A program made the position numbers and the translations under genes. The notes under the pieces are model-generated. The model saw only the letters and a list, made by a program, of their open reading frames with translations. It had not been told where the DNA came from and did no database searches. Positions 24,873 to 34,535 of a DNA stretch of 51,018 nucleotides are shown one piece after another (position 1 is the stretch's first letter; the number at the start of each line of letters is the position of its first letter). This stretch comes from Mucilaginibacter sp. (GTDB lineage Bacteria > Bacteroidota > Bacteroidia > Sphingobacteriales > Sphingobacteriaceae): NCBI GenBank assembly GCA_030445275.1, contig JAUCSE010000101.1, positions 1 to 51,018 on the forward strand, read 5' to 3'.

Positions 24873-26225
24873 TCAATTATTGAACGTTAATTCAATTACC
24901 GGTATTTCATAATCAGGCTTTTTAGTTGGCAGCGTTACCTCCAGGTCCTGACCATCTGATTTATATAAAAGCTCTGAGTGATCATTTAAAAACTGCGCAT
25001 ACTTCACTTTACCATTATAACCTGGCAATGTCAGTTTGCCATTTTTAGGATAATCGAACAGATGTATATACAAACGCCCGGTAGTTTTGTTATAAGTAAG
25101 CTTTGTACCCTCAGGTATTTTATAGCTATCGGGCGCATAGCTACAGTTATAAATAGCGTTGCTGTTGGCATGCATCCAGTGGCTCAGGCTATCCAGTGCA
25201 TTGTTTGCACGATAGTCAAACTCGCCACGGGCGGTTGGGCCCACATTTAATATCAGGTTACCACCATTGCTGGTTGAGGTAATTAACAGATCGAGCAGCT
25301 GGCGGTGTGTTTTCCAGGTGTTTTCATCACGATAGTAGCCCCATGAGCCAGAAAAAGTTTGGCAGGTTTCCCAGGTTTTACCACGATACTTTAACAGTTC
25401 GGCAGTACTAACCTGCTCTGGTGTTTCAAAGTCGGCACCGTCTTTATATTCTTCTAAATTAAGGCGATTATCTACAATAATACCCGGCTGTAGTTTCCTG
25501 ATCAGTTTTAACAATTCAACCGATCCCCACTCATCTTTTCCTTTTCCATGTCCGTCTTTACGCGGGAATGAAAAATCCAACCAAAGGATATCTATCTTAC
25601 CGTATTTGGTTAACAGTTCGGTGATCTGATTGCGCATGTATAACCTGTACTTGGCCATATCACGATTTTTGTTCAAAGCAGCATAGGAAGCATCACTTTT
25701 ATCTTTTGGCGATTGCGGGTGAATTTCATCGATCGTGTAATCAGGGTGATGCCAGTCAAGCAGGGAATAGTAAAAACCAACTTTTAGGCCCTGTGCGCGG
25801 AAAGCATCCACATACTCTCGCACCAGATCGCGTTTGGCTTTGGTGTTAGGCGCTTTGTAATCGGTGAACTTGGAATCGAACAGGCAAAAACCTTCATGGT
25901 GTTTGGTGGTCAGCACCGCGTATTTCATACCAGCATCTTTGGCTTCCCTGGCCCATTTTTTCGGATCGAACAGATCGGGGTTAAACTGGTCGAAATACTT
26001 TTGATAGCCTTCGTTGGTTATCTTTTCGTTGTGTTTTACCCACTCATGCCTGGCGGCGCCCGAATACAGGCCCCAATGAATGAACATGCCGAAGCGGTCG
26101 TCTTTCCACCACTCCATGCGTTTTTCCTTTTGGGCATCCGTTTCGGTGCCTATCATTTTTTGTGCAAAAACCTGTGAGACGGTTAAAAGCACCAGAGCTA
26201 ATAATAATTGGGTTCTTCTTAGCAT
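24873..26225 (-). CDS. Alpha-L-fucosidase, GH29
   Basis: 450 residues. A signal peptide ends near VFAQ (22). GH29 catalytic-domain landmarks: WWKDDRFGMFIHWGLYS (about 39-55), TTKHHEGFCLFDS (106-118) and ILWLD with Asp217 as the likely nucleophile. The general acid is not assigned. A C-terminal beta domain follows (about 350-450). Predicted periplasmic or exported; it releases L-fucose from glycans. Second gene of the operon, 21 bases after the mutarotase. Confidence 0.92.
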   Translation of the reverse strand: MLRRTQLLLALVLLTVSQVFAQKMIGTETDAQKEKRMEWWKDDRFGMFIHWGLYSGAARHEWVKHNEKITNEGYQKYFDQFNPDLFDPKKWAREAKDAGMKYAVLTTKHHEGFCLFDSKFTDYKAPNTKAKRDLVREYVDAFRAQGLKVGFYYSLLDWHHPDYTIDEIHPQSPKDKSDASYAALNKNRDMAKYRLYMRNQITELLTKYGKIDILWLDFSFPRKDGHGKGKDEWGSVELLKLIRKLQPGIIVDNRLNLEEYKDGADFETPEQVSTAELLKYRGKTWETCQTFSGSWGYYRDENTWKTHRQLLDLLITSTSNGGNLILNVGPTARGEFDYRANNALDSLSHWMHANSNAIYNCSYAPDSYKIPEGTKLTYNKTTGRLYIHLFDYPKNGKLTLPGYNGKVKYAQFLNDHSELLYKSDGQDLEVTLPTKKPDYEIPVIELTFNN

Positions 26226-26246
26226 AATTGGTTAGTTGTCGATGGT

Positions 26247-26579
26247 TTATAATGTAAATATCTTATTCATCAAAACCCATTTTTCGCCTTTGAGGGCGTT
26301 TTTTACGGGTTGCTGGTATTTCCACATTAAAGTTTCCCATTCCTGTACCTTCGCGTTAGTAGCATCCATAGCTGCTTTACGCTCAAAGCTGAAACTATCA
26401 TCGGTATCCATAATCATAAACAAGCGCACATCAAAGCGGTATATCGCCATATGAGTGATGCCTGAATCGGTTATGCTTTTCAATATTTCGGGCCATACCG
26501 ACTCATGATATTTTTCGTATCCGGCAATTAAGTCCTGGTCATCAACCAGATCAAGTGTTAAGCAATATCTATGACTCAT
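26247..26579 (-). CDS. L-rhamnose/L-fucose mutarotase (RhaM family)
   Basis: 110 residues, full length for the RhaM (DUF718) family. It has YHESVWPEIL with the usual His/Trp, a GITHMAIYRFDVRLFMIMD strand pair and a C-terminal WETLMWKYQQP. Such enzymes interconvert sugar anomers. As first gene of the operon with a fucosidase, L-fucose is the likely substrate. The promoter should lie in 26580-26660; a weak TTTCTTTG -7 candidate is there. Confidence 0.9.
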   Translation of the reverse strand: MSHRYCLTLDLVDDQDLIAGYEKYHESVWPEILKSITDSGITHMAIYRFDVRLFMIMDTDDSFSFERKAAMDATNAKVQEWETLMWKYQQPVKNALKGEKWVLMNKIFTL

Positions 26580-26685
26580 AAAATGTGTTACAACTCAGGT
26601 ATATTTTGGTTATACAAAGAAATAAAGTTTGCTATAAAATAGTTATCTGAAAATCATCAAAGTGTTCAGCTTTTTTGGCATGGTA

Positions 26686-26790
26686 GCCTCACCCCGGTCC
26701 TCTCCAAAGGAGAGGGAGGTCATTTAATAAACATACGTCCCTCGCAATGACGGTATTTTTGAAGGCTGGCGGAGGTGTCAGCGTGAGTCT
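26686..26790. repeat. Composite of three partial intergenic repeats
   Basis: A GGTCCTCTCCAAAGGAGAGG hairpin with a GCCTCACCCC tail, a half CATTGCGAGG arm at 26738-26752, and a GGCTGGCGGAGGTGTCAGCG segment with GTGAGTC. All three families appear elsewhere in the window. Confidence 0.6.
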
Positions 26791-26806
26791 ACAGGCAATT
26801 AAAAAG

Positions 26807-29227
26807 CTACTCATTCCTCAACGATGATGTTGGATTAGCCAGCGCTGCCCTGAATGTCAGGTAAAATGTGGTTGCCACCGCTATCATGACCAATGCAAAT
26901 ACCGGTAATACAAACTGCCACCAGGTTAACGCCACCTTAAAAGCATAACGATCAAGCCATTGGCTTATAAATATATAAGCTACAGGCAAGGCAAATAAAC
27001 TTGATATCAGGATAAGCTTCACCACATCCCAGGTAAGTAACGATATGATGTTTTGTACCGATGCACCCAGCACTTTACGTACACCAATCTCTTTGGTACG
27101 ACGGGCAGCCGAGTAAGCAGTTAAACCAAATAAACCGATACAGGCAATAAATATGGCCAGTGATGAGAACAGGGTAAAAACATGGCCAAACTGTGTTTCC
27201 TGCTTGTACTGGCGATTATAGAAATCATCCAGAAAAAAGAAATCAAATGACGATTCCGGGAAGTTGTTATTCCAGGTGCTTTTAATATTATTCACCATTT
27301 GGGTCATGTTGTTCTGGCTCACTTTAACCGAAAAATAGTCGGCAGGTATCCATCGCAAGGCCGGATCCATGAACAATATTACCGGGGTATATTTTTGCTG
27401 CAATGATTGCTGATGATAATCTTTAATCACGCCGATTACTTCGTCGGAATGTTTGTCAACCGTTTCAAGCCATACTTTCTGACCAACAGCGTCCTCTGGC
27501 GAGCTAAAACCAAACTGTTTTACCGCCGATTCATTTAATACCACCCCGATGGAATCGGCTGGGCGACTTTTATCAAAAGCCCGGCCTGCAATCAGTTGCA
27601 TGCCATATGCCTGCATAAAATCATGATCAACCTTAAGCATTTCGTAGGTGCGTTCCTCTGATTTGGGTGCGCCGAAACGCCTGTTAGCTAAAAATTCGCG
27701 CACTTCCCTACCCGGCACAGCGCCCGATACCGTAACTGCCTTTACACCCGAAAAAGCCAGCAGTGTATTTTTAAAGCTATTGATCTTTTGAGCGTAATTG
27801 CTGGTATTAACCGGTGTTTTAATAACAATGGTTTGGTCAATATTCACTCCGGTGCTTTGGCTGCTCATGTAAACAATTTGCCTGTAAACCGCAAAAGTTC
27901 CAGCAATAAGCAGCACCGATGCCATAAACTGAAAAGCTACCATTCCCCTGCGTAATAATATACCGCTTTTTGAAAAGGCAAAGCGGCCTTTAAGCACTGC
28001 TATCGGTTTTAAACGGGCCAACACCAAAGCCGGGTAAATACCTGATAATAAAATGCTGCCTAAAAACACAGCGCCTACTTTCAGTAATAAAGCGCTGTTA
28101 AACAGCAGACCATAGGTATTGCTGTCATACAAATAATGCAACAACCCATAACATGCACCTACTACCAGGATAATGGCCACCAAAAGGGCGACTATATTAA
28201 TGATGAATGACTCGGTCAAAAACTGCAGGATAAGTTGTGAAGCATGCGCCCCGCTTACCTTGCGTATCCCCACCTCGCGGGCACGATCAACTGATTTAGT
28301 GGTTGCCAGGTTAATGTAATTGATACAGGCTATCATCAGGATAATGTAGGCTATCAGATTCAGAAAATTAACCGCGAAACGGTTGCCCTTTACCTCTATT
28401 TCATAAGGCTTGGCTGGGTTTAAATGAATATCTGTGAGAGGCACTAGTTTTATCGCCCATTTCAGCTCCTTTAATGACGGACCTGTTTTATACCGCTCTG
28501 CCAATGCCGGGAATTTGGCTTCCACAGTTTTGATACTGGTGCCGGGGTTCAACTTTACAAAGGTGTAGCTTTCATGCTGGTACCAAAAGTTTTGAGCGAA
28601 CTTAGATGATGTTGACCAGGACATTAAAAAGTTAAACTGCATGGTAGAGTTGGCCGGAATATCTTTAAATACACCGGTAACCATACAGTGATACTTATCC
28701 CCAAGCGTGCTTACATCCAAAAACTTGCCTATAGCATCGGCATTACCAAAATATTTTTTTGCTGCCGATGCTGATATCACTATCGTATTTACCTCTTTAA
28801 GGACGGCTAGGGGATCACCCTTTACCAGTGGATAGGCAAAAAAGCTGAAGAAGTTGCTATCGGCAAAGCAAACATGCTCTTCCCGGTATTTGGTGTTATT
28901 ATATTTTACAACCCGCTCTGAGTTGCTCCAGCTAATACGGACATAGGAGGCAACCTCAGGAAAATTAGCTTTCATGGCCGGAGCGTATCCGTTGGTGCTG
29001 GTTGGCCAGCTATCGGTAAGCTCCCCACCACGGTAAAACTGACTTTCAACGCGATAAATATTGGCCGCATCGGGATGTATGCGGTCAAAGCTCTTTTCAA
29101 AATTCACAAACGCTGTTATGAGTATGAAGGCTGCCATACCCAGGGCCAAGCCCGTTACATTAATAGTGGTGTATATTTTGCTTTTTACCAGGTTGCGGTA
29201 AGTAACCAATAAAATGTTACGTATCAT
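26807..29227 (-). CDS. FtsX/MacB-type ABC transporter permease
   Basis: 806 residues with two MacB-periplasmic-core/FtsX units. First unit: membrane helix about 20-40, periplasmic domain about 45-280, then three helices ending near 400. Second: helix about 425-445, periplasmic domain to about 665, then three C-terminal helices. Both FtsX cores carry the REVGIRKVSGA/KEIGVRKVLGA motif. No ATPase gene is adjacent, which is common for this Bacteroidota type. The substrate is unknown. It may be controlled by the AraC regulator upstream, although a repeat pair separates them. Confidence 0.92.
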   Translation of the reverse strand: MIRNILLVTYRNLVKSKIYTTINVTGLALGMAAFILITAFVNFEKSFDRIHPDAANIYRVESQFYRGGELTDSWPTSTNGYAPAMKANFPEVASYVRISWSNSERVVKYNNTKYREEHVCFADSNFFSFFAYPLVKGDPLAVLKEVNTIVISASAAKKYFGNADAIGKFLDVSTLGDKYHCMVTGVFKDIPANSTMQFNFLMSWSTSSKFAQNFWYQHESYTFVKLNPGTSIKTVEAKFPALAERYKTGPSLKELKWAIKLVPLTDIHLNPAKPYEIEVKGNRFAVNFLNLIAYIILMIACINYINLATTKSVDRAREVGIRKVSGAHASQLILQFLTESFIINIVALLVAIILVVGACYGLLHYLYDSNTYGLLFNSALLLKVGAVFLGSILLSGIYPALVLARLKPIAVLKGRFAFSKSGILLRRGMVAFQFMASVLLIAGTFAVYRQIVYMSSQSTGVNIDQTIVIKTPVNTSNYAQKINSFKNTLLAFSGVKAVTVSGAVPGREVREFLANRRFGAPKSEERTYEMLKVDHDFMQAYGMQLIAGRAFDKSRPADSIGVVLNESAVKQFGFSSPEDAVGQKVWLETVDKHSDEVIGVIKDYHQQSLQQKYTPVILFMDPALRWIPADYFSVKVSQNNMTQMVNNIKSTWNNNFPESSFDFFFLDDFYNRQYKQETQFGHVFTLFSSLAIFIACIGLFGLTAYSAARRTKEIGVRKVLGASVQNIISLLTWDVVKLILISSLFALPVAYIFISQWLDRYAFKVALTWWQFVLPVFALVMIAVATTFYLTFRAALANPTSSLRNE

Positions 29228-29293
29228 AAAATGAAGTGGTTGAGGGATAAATATAAAAAGAATCGGGCGATTATATACTATTGTTACCTACCA

Positions 29294-29405
29294 CGTCATT
29301 GCGAGGCACGAAGCAATCTCTATGCTATACAGAGCGGATAATAAAGTACTCAACCAGCACAATTGACCTGCCTGCGTAGAGATTGCTTCGTGCCTCGCAA
29401 TGACG
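29294..29405. repeat. Palindromic intergenic repeat, CATTGCGAGG family
   Basis: The left arm CGTCATTGCGAGGCACGAAG (continuing CAATCTC) and its reverse complement ending at 29405 are perfect. Inner sequence CTATGCTATACAGAG matches the copy at 165-316. Confidence 0.88.
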
Positions 29406-29419
29406 CATTTTTTACTTTT

Positions 29420-29455
29420 AAGCCCCTCTCCTTTGAAGAGAGTTGGGGTGAGGTT
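29420..29455. repeat. GCCCCTCTCC-GGGGTGAGG repeat
   Basis: AGCCCCTCTCCTTTGAAGAG followed by AGTTGGGGTGAGG; member of the CCCCTCT family, running up to the stop of the AraC gene. Confidence 0.55.
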
Positions 29456-30326
29456 ACGGATTTTTAGTAAACTCCTTTTGATACATCAGCGGGCTTTTAC
29501 CGGTTACCTGCTTAAAGTGTTTATGAAAGGTCGAAAAATTATTAAAGCCACTATCGTAGCATAATTGTTTAATGTTTAGCTTATCTTCAATCAATAGCTT
29601 GCAGGCATAGCCCACCTTTATCTCAATAATAAATTGCGAATAGGTTTTACGGGTTTTTGATTTAAAATACCGGCAAAATGAGTTGGAACTCACTCCTGCT
29701 ATCCCGGCAATTTCATCCAGGTATATCTTTTTCCTGAAATTACGCACCGAGTATTCGTAAATATTATTCAGCCTGTCGTTTTCTGATTCGTTATGATCGT
29801 ATTTAAAACCAATGGATGTTAAATAATTTACGGGTGTGCTGGTGGCTACAGTATTGAGCGCCTTGAGCAGCATAATGATCCTTTCGGCACCATCGGTATT
29901 CAGCATAATTTCCAACTGCTCGGCTACCTTTTCTTTAGTGCCGCCGCTAATTTGCAATCCTCGTTTTGAGCGTTCCAGTAAAACTTTGATCAGCTTATTT
30001 TCTGGCAGTTGCAAAAATTGGTCGCCCCAAAAGTTTTCACAAAAATGCACCACAATCATTTCAACCTTTTCAGGTCCATCCGGTAAAAAGTATACATCGT
30101 CAAAGCGCCAGTAGTGTGGCAGGTTTGAGCCTACCAGGGTCATATCACCTTCTTTAAACTGCTTGATGCTATCGCCAATAAACTGGGTACCATTACCTTT
30201 TTTAAAGTATATCAGTTCAAGTTCAGGATGGCAATGCCACCTGTTATTGATATCAGGAAATACATCATGCCTTACACTAAATGAATGCGCCGGACCCGAA
30301 GAAACTTTTAGTAAAAGAGGTTTCAT
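29454..30326 (-). CDS. AraC family transcriptional regulator with cupin domain
   Basis: 290 residues. N-terminal cupin (about 15-110: NRWHCHPELELIYFKKGNGT, GDMTLVGSNLPHYW). C-terminal AraC domain (about 185-285): LDEIAGIAGVSSNSFCRYFK and IKQLCYDSGFNNFSTFHKHFK. The cupin suggests sugar sensing. It lies near the fucose operon (its start is 3.7 kb from that operon's first gene), so control of fucose use is plausible but unproven; the FtsX gene is the other candidate. Confidence 0.92.
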   Translation of the reverse strand: MKPLLLKVSSGPAHSFSVRHDVFPDINNRWHCHPELELIYFKKGNGTQFIGDSIKQFKEGDMTLVGSNLPHYWRFDDVYFLPDGPEKVEMIVVHFCENFWGDQFLQLPENKLIKVLLERSKRGLQISGGTKEKVAEQLEIMLNTDGAERIIMLLKALNTVATSTPVNYLTSIGFKYDHNESENDRLNNIYEYSVRNFRKKIYLDEIAGIAGVSSNSFCRYFKSKTRKTYSQFIIEIKVGYACKLLIEDKLNIKQLCYDSGFNNFSTFHKHFKQVTGKSPLMYQKEFTKNP

Positions 30327-30515
30327 TCAACTTAATTTACAATTGATGCGATAAATGTAGTCAAAAAATGTAAAAATAGCTGATTTTATCCTATTGATAA
30401 GTGCAAAATGATTGTTGCATTTTATTTTGCCTTATACATAAAGTTACATGCTTTGGTCAACAATATACAACTGCGACGTATACATTCTGTATACTTTTAC
30501 TTTTTTTAATTAATT

Positions 30516-31286
30516 ATGGAAACTATAAGATTAGGACAAATTGCCTTATCATTTCATAGGGCAAGCGCCGCCTATGTAAGTAATATATTATATCATTATG
30601 GATATAAGGTTAGCGTAAAAGAAGCCCCGCATGAGGCCGCTTTTGAACTGCTTAAAAACAATGAAATTGATTTGCTGGTTTCAGCCTGGTTACCCGGTAG
30701 TCATGGTAAATACTTAGCATCCTTTGAGGAGGATGTTATTAAACTAGGTACCATTTACAGCCCATACTGCATTTGGGGTGTGCCCGAATATATGGATGCA
30801 TCAATAATTAATGGTGTAGACGATCTTAGAAAGCCGGAAATAACATCCATTATTGATAAAAATATATTTTGTATTAATCCGGGCGCTGGCATTAGCCGTT
30901 TTTCATTAGAAATTATTCAGCAATACAAACTAAATGAGCTGGGCTACACGCTGACCCACTTAACGGAGGACGAATATTTTGCTTATATTGAAAAAAGCCT
31001 TGAACAGAAAAAACAATTTGTCATTCCTTTCTGGCATCCGCAATTCCTTCATTATAAATATCAATTTCGTGAACTAAAAGAGCCAATAGGTTTGTTGAGA
31101 AGTAAGGATGAAGCAACCTTACTTTTACGTAAGGATTCCCTTTCTAAATTTGATCATCAAACAGTAGCCATGTTAAAAAATATCTATCTCGGCAATGAAC
31201 AGATTTCTGCATTGGATTACCTGCTTCATATAAAAAAAATGAACATAGGCCAAGCTCTTCTATATATCAAACAAAATCAATCATAA
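30516..31286 (+). CDS. OpuAC/ProX-type ligand-binding protein without signal peptide
   Basis: 256 residues. It has the two-lobed glycine-betaine-binding pattern: an early strand IRLGQIALSF, AWLPGSHGKY with Trp58 and later aromatics (YCIWGVPEY, FWHPQFLHY) that could form a cation-pi cage. The N-terminus begins directly with the first beta strand, with no signal peptide or lipobox, so the protein should be cytoplasmic. No permease or ATPase gene is adjacent. It may sense or buffer an osmolyte or a related quaternary amine. Just upstream, GTATAC-attct-GTATAC (30478-30494) is a possible operator. Confidence 0.8.
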   Translation: METIRLGQIALSFHRASAAYVSNILYHYGYKVSVKEAPHEAAFELLKNNEIDLLVSAWLPGSHGKYLASFEEDVIKLGTIYSPYCIWGVPEYMDASIINGVDDLRKPEITSIIDKNIFCINPGAGISRFSLEIIQQYKLNELGYTLTHLTEDEYFAYIEKSLEQKKQFVIPFWHPQFLHYKYQFRELKEPIGLLRSKDEATLLLRKDSLSKFDHQTVAMLKNIYLGNEQISALDYLLHIKKMNIGQALLYIKQNQS

Positions 31287-31348
31287 AGGGAATAATATAT
31301 TTCTGTTTGATTTTTATGGCTCAATAATCAAATCACGTTATATCTTAT

Positions 31349-31381
31349 AAAAAAACGCCCTGGTATCTCAACTCCGGGGCG
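31349..31381 (-). terminator. Rho-independent terminator of the barrel protein gene
   Basis: Minus strand: CGCCCCGG, a short loop, CCAGGGCG (one G-T pair), then seven T. It begins 23 bases after the stop codon. Confidence 0.85.
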
Positions 31382-31403
31382 CTCATTTAAAGCTTTATCA
31401 GTC

Positions 31404-34241
31404 TTAAAATGGTGGTGGTCCTCCGGGGCCGCCGCCTGGAGGGACACCTGGAACATTTGGGCCATTTGGGGTTGGCCTTTTCCCGGCAAATTTTTCCAGT
31501 TTAAGCGTAAATGATAACAGGTAATATCGCCCCAAACGGTTCGAACTGGTTTGCGTTACATAACTGCCGCTTTGGGTGCTGGTATAACCCGTATTCTGGT
31601 TAAATACATCCATTGCCGATAAACGCAGTGTTCCCATATTTCCTTTTAAAAAACGACGCTCTACATAAGTGTTCAATATATTGGGGTTGGTTGCTCCTGT
31701 GTAACCGTAGTACAATACCTTGGAGTAATCATAGCTCAGCGTCCAATCCTTCCAAACATAGTTTTTACCTTTGAGGCCCAAATTCAGCATCCTGAAATTG
31801 TTGTTAACATTGGCTTCACTTATGGAATTATCTGATTTGTTGATGCTGTAGGTAGTGCTCGCTTCGGCATCAATAACGTCAGTAATGCTCACACGGAAAC
31901 GCACGCCTTGCGATAGTACCAGGTTCTTGGCAATATTTTTCTCGGTGGTCATTTGATAGGTATCCGCATCAACATTACTGATGTACGAGATGTTATTGTT
32001 GTATGAAACGTTACCGGTAAAAAACAGATTATATTTTCTTTTTTCCCAGGGCTTGGCAAACACATAAAAACCAGAGGCCGAATAATAGCCATCGGCATTT
32101 AAATACTGGGTTAGTATACTACCTGCCAGCTTGCTGTTGGGCGTGTAAACCTTGGGATAAGTGATGGTATTGGCCACTATTTTATTATCGGTAGTGGTGA
32201 ATGACAGGTTGCTGAAAAACACATTCCCGGTTTCGAAATTAAACTTGTTGTACTTTATGGATAGGTTATTATTAAACTCCGGTTTCAGATCGGGGTTACC
32301 CTGTACCGGGTACGACGCGTTTGAGAAATCGGTAACCGGTTGCAGTTCAGTATAGGTGGGCTGATTACTGGCACCATTATAATTAAGACTTAATGATTGA
32401 TTACGCGAAAAATTGTAGATAAACCTTGCATTAGGGGCCAAATTAAATGTACTGATATTGGTTGACGTACCATTCATGATTGATTGTCCTCTTAAAATTG
32501 ATGGTTGGGCAACCACACCTAAGGTATAGTTATATTTTTTGTCGATAAAGCGATAATTTACCCCAAACCTATTGGTGATAAAGGTGGAATTATAGTTATT
32601 ACTCAACAAATCATACTGTACACGGCTGCCATCATTGGCCAGGGTATCGGTGGTTTTATCGGCAGTGGTATAGGCATAGTGGTAAGCATAGTTTAGTTCA
32701 ATATATCCCTTTTTGCTTATCGGCTCCAGGAACGATACCGTGGTTCCAATACTATCTGTACGGCTATCGGTATTGATAAACTGGTTCAGCGGTGCGTTTG
32801 CAGCACCCTGTATATAAGTATAAACCGGGTTTTGGTATTTGTTGATGCTGTATGAGCCCGCGCCAACATTAACACTAAGATTACGGCCGTAGCTGTTAAA
32901 ACGGTGATTGTACAATATATTGAGCCCATAGTTAGGTTCAGTCTGGTTACTCAATGTGTTAAAGGTATAGTTTGATACCGTTTCGGCATTATTAACCAAT
33001 TCGCTGCTGCCGGTTTGGGTGGTATTAACCCGGGCATAGGCAAACGTTGGCATTATCTTAATGTAATTTATAGTATCGGGTTTGTACTCTATATTAAAGT
33101 TAAACCGGTGATTAAGCTTCTCATCATTTTGAGTGCTTTTTTGTGTACTGGTGCTGGGGTTACTTGTCGAAATGTTATTTTGAATCGTATTACTCAATGT
33201 GTTCACTGTATTATCAGCAAAGCTGTAGCTACCATAAGCGGTTATTTTTTTACCCCAGCTATCGCGATAATTAAATCCGAACGAGCGGGCTGTTGTAATA
33301 CCATTGGTTGAATTGTTATTTGATCCTGGCGGGCCACCCGGACCACCGCCACGTGGCCCACCCTGGCCAAAGCTAAACAGGTTGGTATTGGTATTATTTA
33401 AATTACCCAAAAATGCCAGCTGCCTGTCGCCGCTAAAACTAAATACGTTTGCCTGGGCAACGTAACGGTTGCCCTCTTTATCACTTGATATACCGGGTAT
33501 AGCATCCTTGCCCCCGCCTACGCTGGCCTGGCCAAAATAGCCATAGTTTTTACTTTGCTTTATGGTGATGTTTAAAACCTTTTCAGGCTCGCCGGTTTTT
33601 ACTCCTGTTATATTAGCCTGATCGCCATAATCATCAATGATCTGTATGTTTTGAACAATATCGGCAGGTATATTCTTGGTGGCAGTTTTTAAATCGCCGC
33701 TAAAAAAATCTTTCCCGTTAACACGTACTTTGGTTACACTTTTACCCTGCGCGGTAACATTACCATCAGCATCCACATCAACACCGGGTAGTTTTTTCAA
33801 TACATCCTCAACCGGGGCATTATCACGCACCTTGTAGGCATCGGCATTAAACTCAATAGTATCTTCCTTTAGTTTTACCGGGTTTACGTCGGCAATAACT
33901 ACGGTGTTTAACATATACGTTTCCGTTTTCAGAATGATGGGTGTTAATGTTACCGGTTTATTGTCAGCTGCCAAAATAAACCGGCGCCTTAATGCCTGAT
34001 AACCTATTGATTTTACCACCAGGCTAAACGCGTTAACCTTAACCTGGTTAAAAGTAAAAGCACCTTTAGCATCGGTAATTACGGTAGTGCTATCGGTTCC
34101 GGTTAGCATTTGCACCGTGGCGCCCGGCAGGGTAACACCGGTTGAATCCTGCACGGTACCATTAACCTGGCGTCCGGTTTGGGCTTGTGTGTTAAGGTTT
34201 AACAAAAACACCGCGGCCATTAACAGATATAAAGCTTTCAT
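31404..34241 (-). CDS. Outer-membrane beta-barrel protein, TonB-receptor-like
   Basis: 945 residues from the ATG at 34241 (a GTG eight codons upstream is less likely). Signal peptide to about NTQAQ (21). A carboxypeptidase-regulatory-like domain (about 25-100, VNGTVQDSTGVTLPGATVQM), a plug-like domain (about 115-225, DVLKKLPGVDVDADGN and KVRVNGKDFF), then a barrel. Two Gly/Pro-rich stretches stand out: one in a loop around residue 295 and the extreme C-terminus (GPNVPGVPPGGGPGGPPPF). There is no SusD partner, so it is not a typical SusCD unit. Divergent from the LytS/LytTR genes, with a direct repeat in its promoter region. Confidence 0.9.
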   Translation of the reverse strand: MKALYLLMAAVFLLNLNTQAQTGRQVNGTVQDSTGVTLPGATVQMLTGTDSTTVITDAKGAFTFNQVKVNAFSLVVKSIGYQALRRRFILAADNKPVTLTPIILKTETYMLNTVVIADVNPVKLKEDTIEFNADAYKVRDNAPVEDVLKKLPGVDVDADGNVTAQGKSVTKVRVNGKDFFSGDLKTATKNIPADIVQNIQIIDDYGDQANITGVKTGEPEKVLNITIKQSKNYGYFGQASVGGGKDAIPGISSDKEGNRYVAQANVFSFSGDRQLAFLGNLNNTNTNLFSFGQGGPRGGGPGGPPGSNNNSTNGITTARSFGFNYRDSWGKKITAYGSYSFADNTVNTLSNTIQNNISTSNPSTSTQKSTQNDEKLNHRFNFNIEYKPDTINYIKIMPTFAYARVNTTQTGSSELVNNAETVSNYTFNTLSNQTEPNYGLNILYNHRFNSYGRNLSVNVGAGSYSINKYQNPVYTYIQGAANAPLNQFINTDSRTDSIGTTVSFLEPISKKGYIELNYAYHYAYTTADKTTDTLANDGSRVQYDLLSNNYNSTFITNRFGVNYRFIDKKYNYTLGVVAQPSILRGQSIMNGTSTNISTFNLAPNARFIYNFSRNQSLSLNYNGASNQPTYTELQPVTDFSNASYPVQGNPDLKPEFNNNLSIKYNKFNFETGNVFFSNLSFTTTDNKIVANTITYPKVYTPNSKLAGSILTQYLNADGYYSASGFYVFAKPWEKRKYNLFFTGNVSYNNNISYISNVDADTYQMTTEKNIAKNLVLSQGVRFRVSITDVIDAEASTTYSINKSDNSISEANVNNNFRMLNLGLKGKNYVWKDWTLSYDYSKVLYYGYTGATNPNILNTYVERRFLKGNMGTLRLSAMDVFNQNTGYTSTQSGSYVTQTSSNRLGRYYLLSFTLKLEKFAGKRPTPNGPNVPGVPPGGGPGGPPPF

Positions 34242-34301
34242 TCGTTTTGAGTTGATTAACAACACAAAACAATACGATTACCTTAGCTGTAAAAAATGGA
34301 A

Positions 34302-34337
34302 TAGACCGGGGCTGCAAACACGTAGACCAGGGCTGCA
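34302..34337. promoter_or_regulatory. Candidate LytTR operator: two 15-bp direct repeats
   Basis: TAGACCGGGGCTGCA (34302-34316) and TAGACCAGGGCTGCA (34323-34337) differ at one base and start 21 bases apart, two helical turns. LytTR regulators bind such spaced direct repeats. It lies 61-96 bases upstream of the barrel-protein ATG and about 200 bases ahead of the kinase gene. Confidence 0.65.
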
Positions 34338-34535
34338 TTTCAGCCTATAAAAACACGTGAAAACAATAGTATTGAGCAACATACAGGTTAAACGAGCGGT
34401 TTGGGTTGTACGTCGGTAAGTTTTGCCTGTTGAGCGATTATGGTTGGCTGCTACCCGTATAGATTTGTAATATTGATGAATTATATGTTTAAATTTATCA
34501 GGAGTGATAAAAATACAATCATTTAATAACAGTTA

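Noticed and set aside
26807..29227. A complete MacAB-type exporter
   Set aside because: No ATPase or membrane-fusion protein gene lies nearby; only the permease is present.
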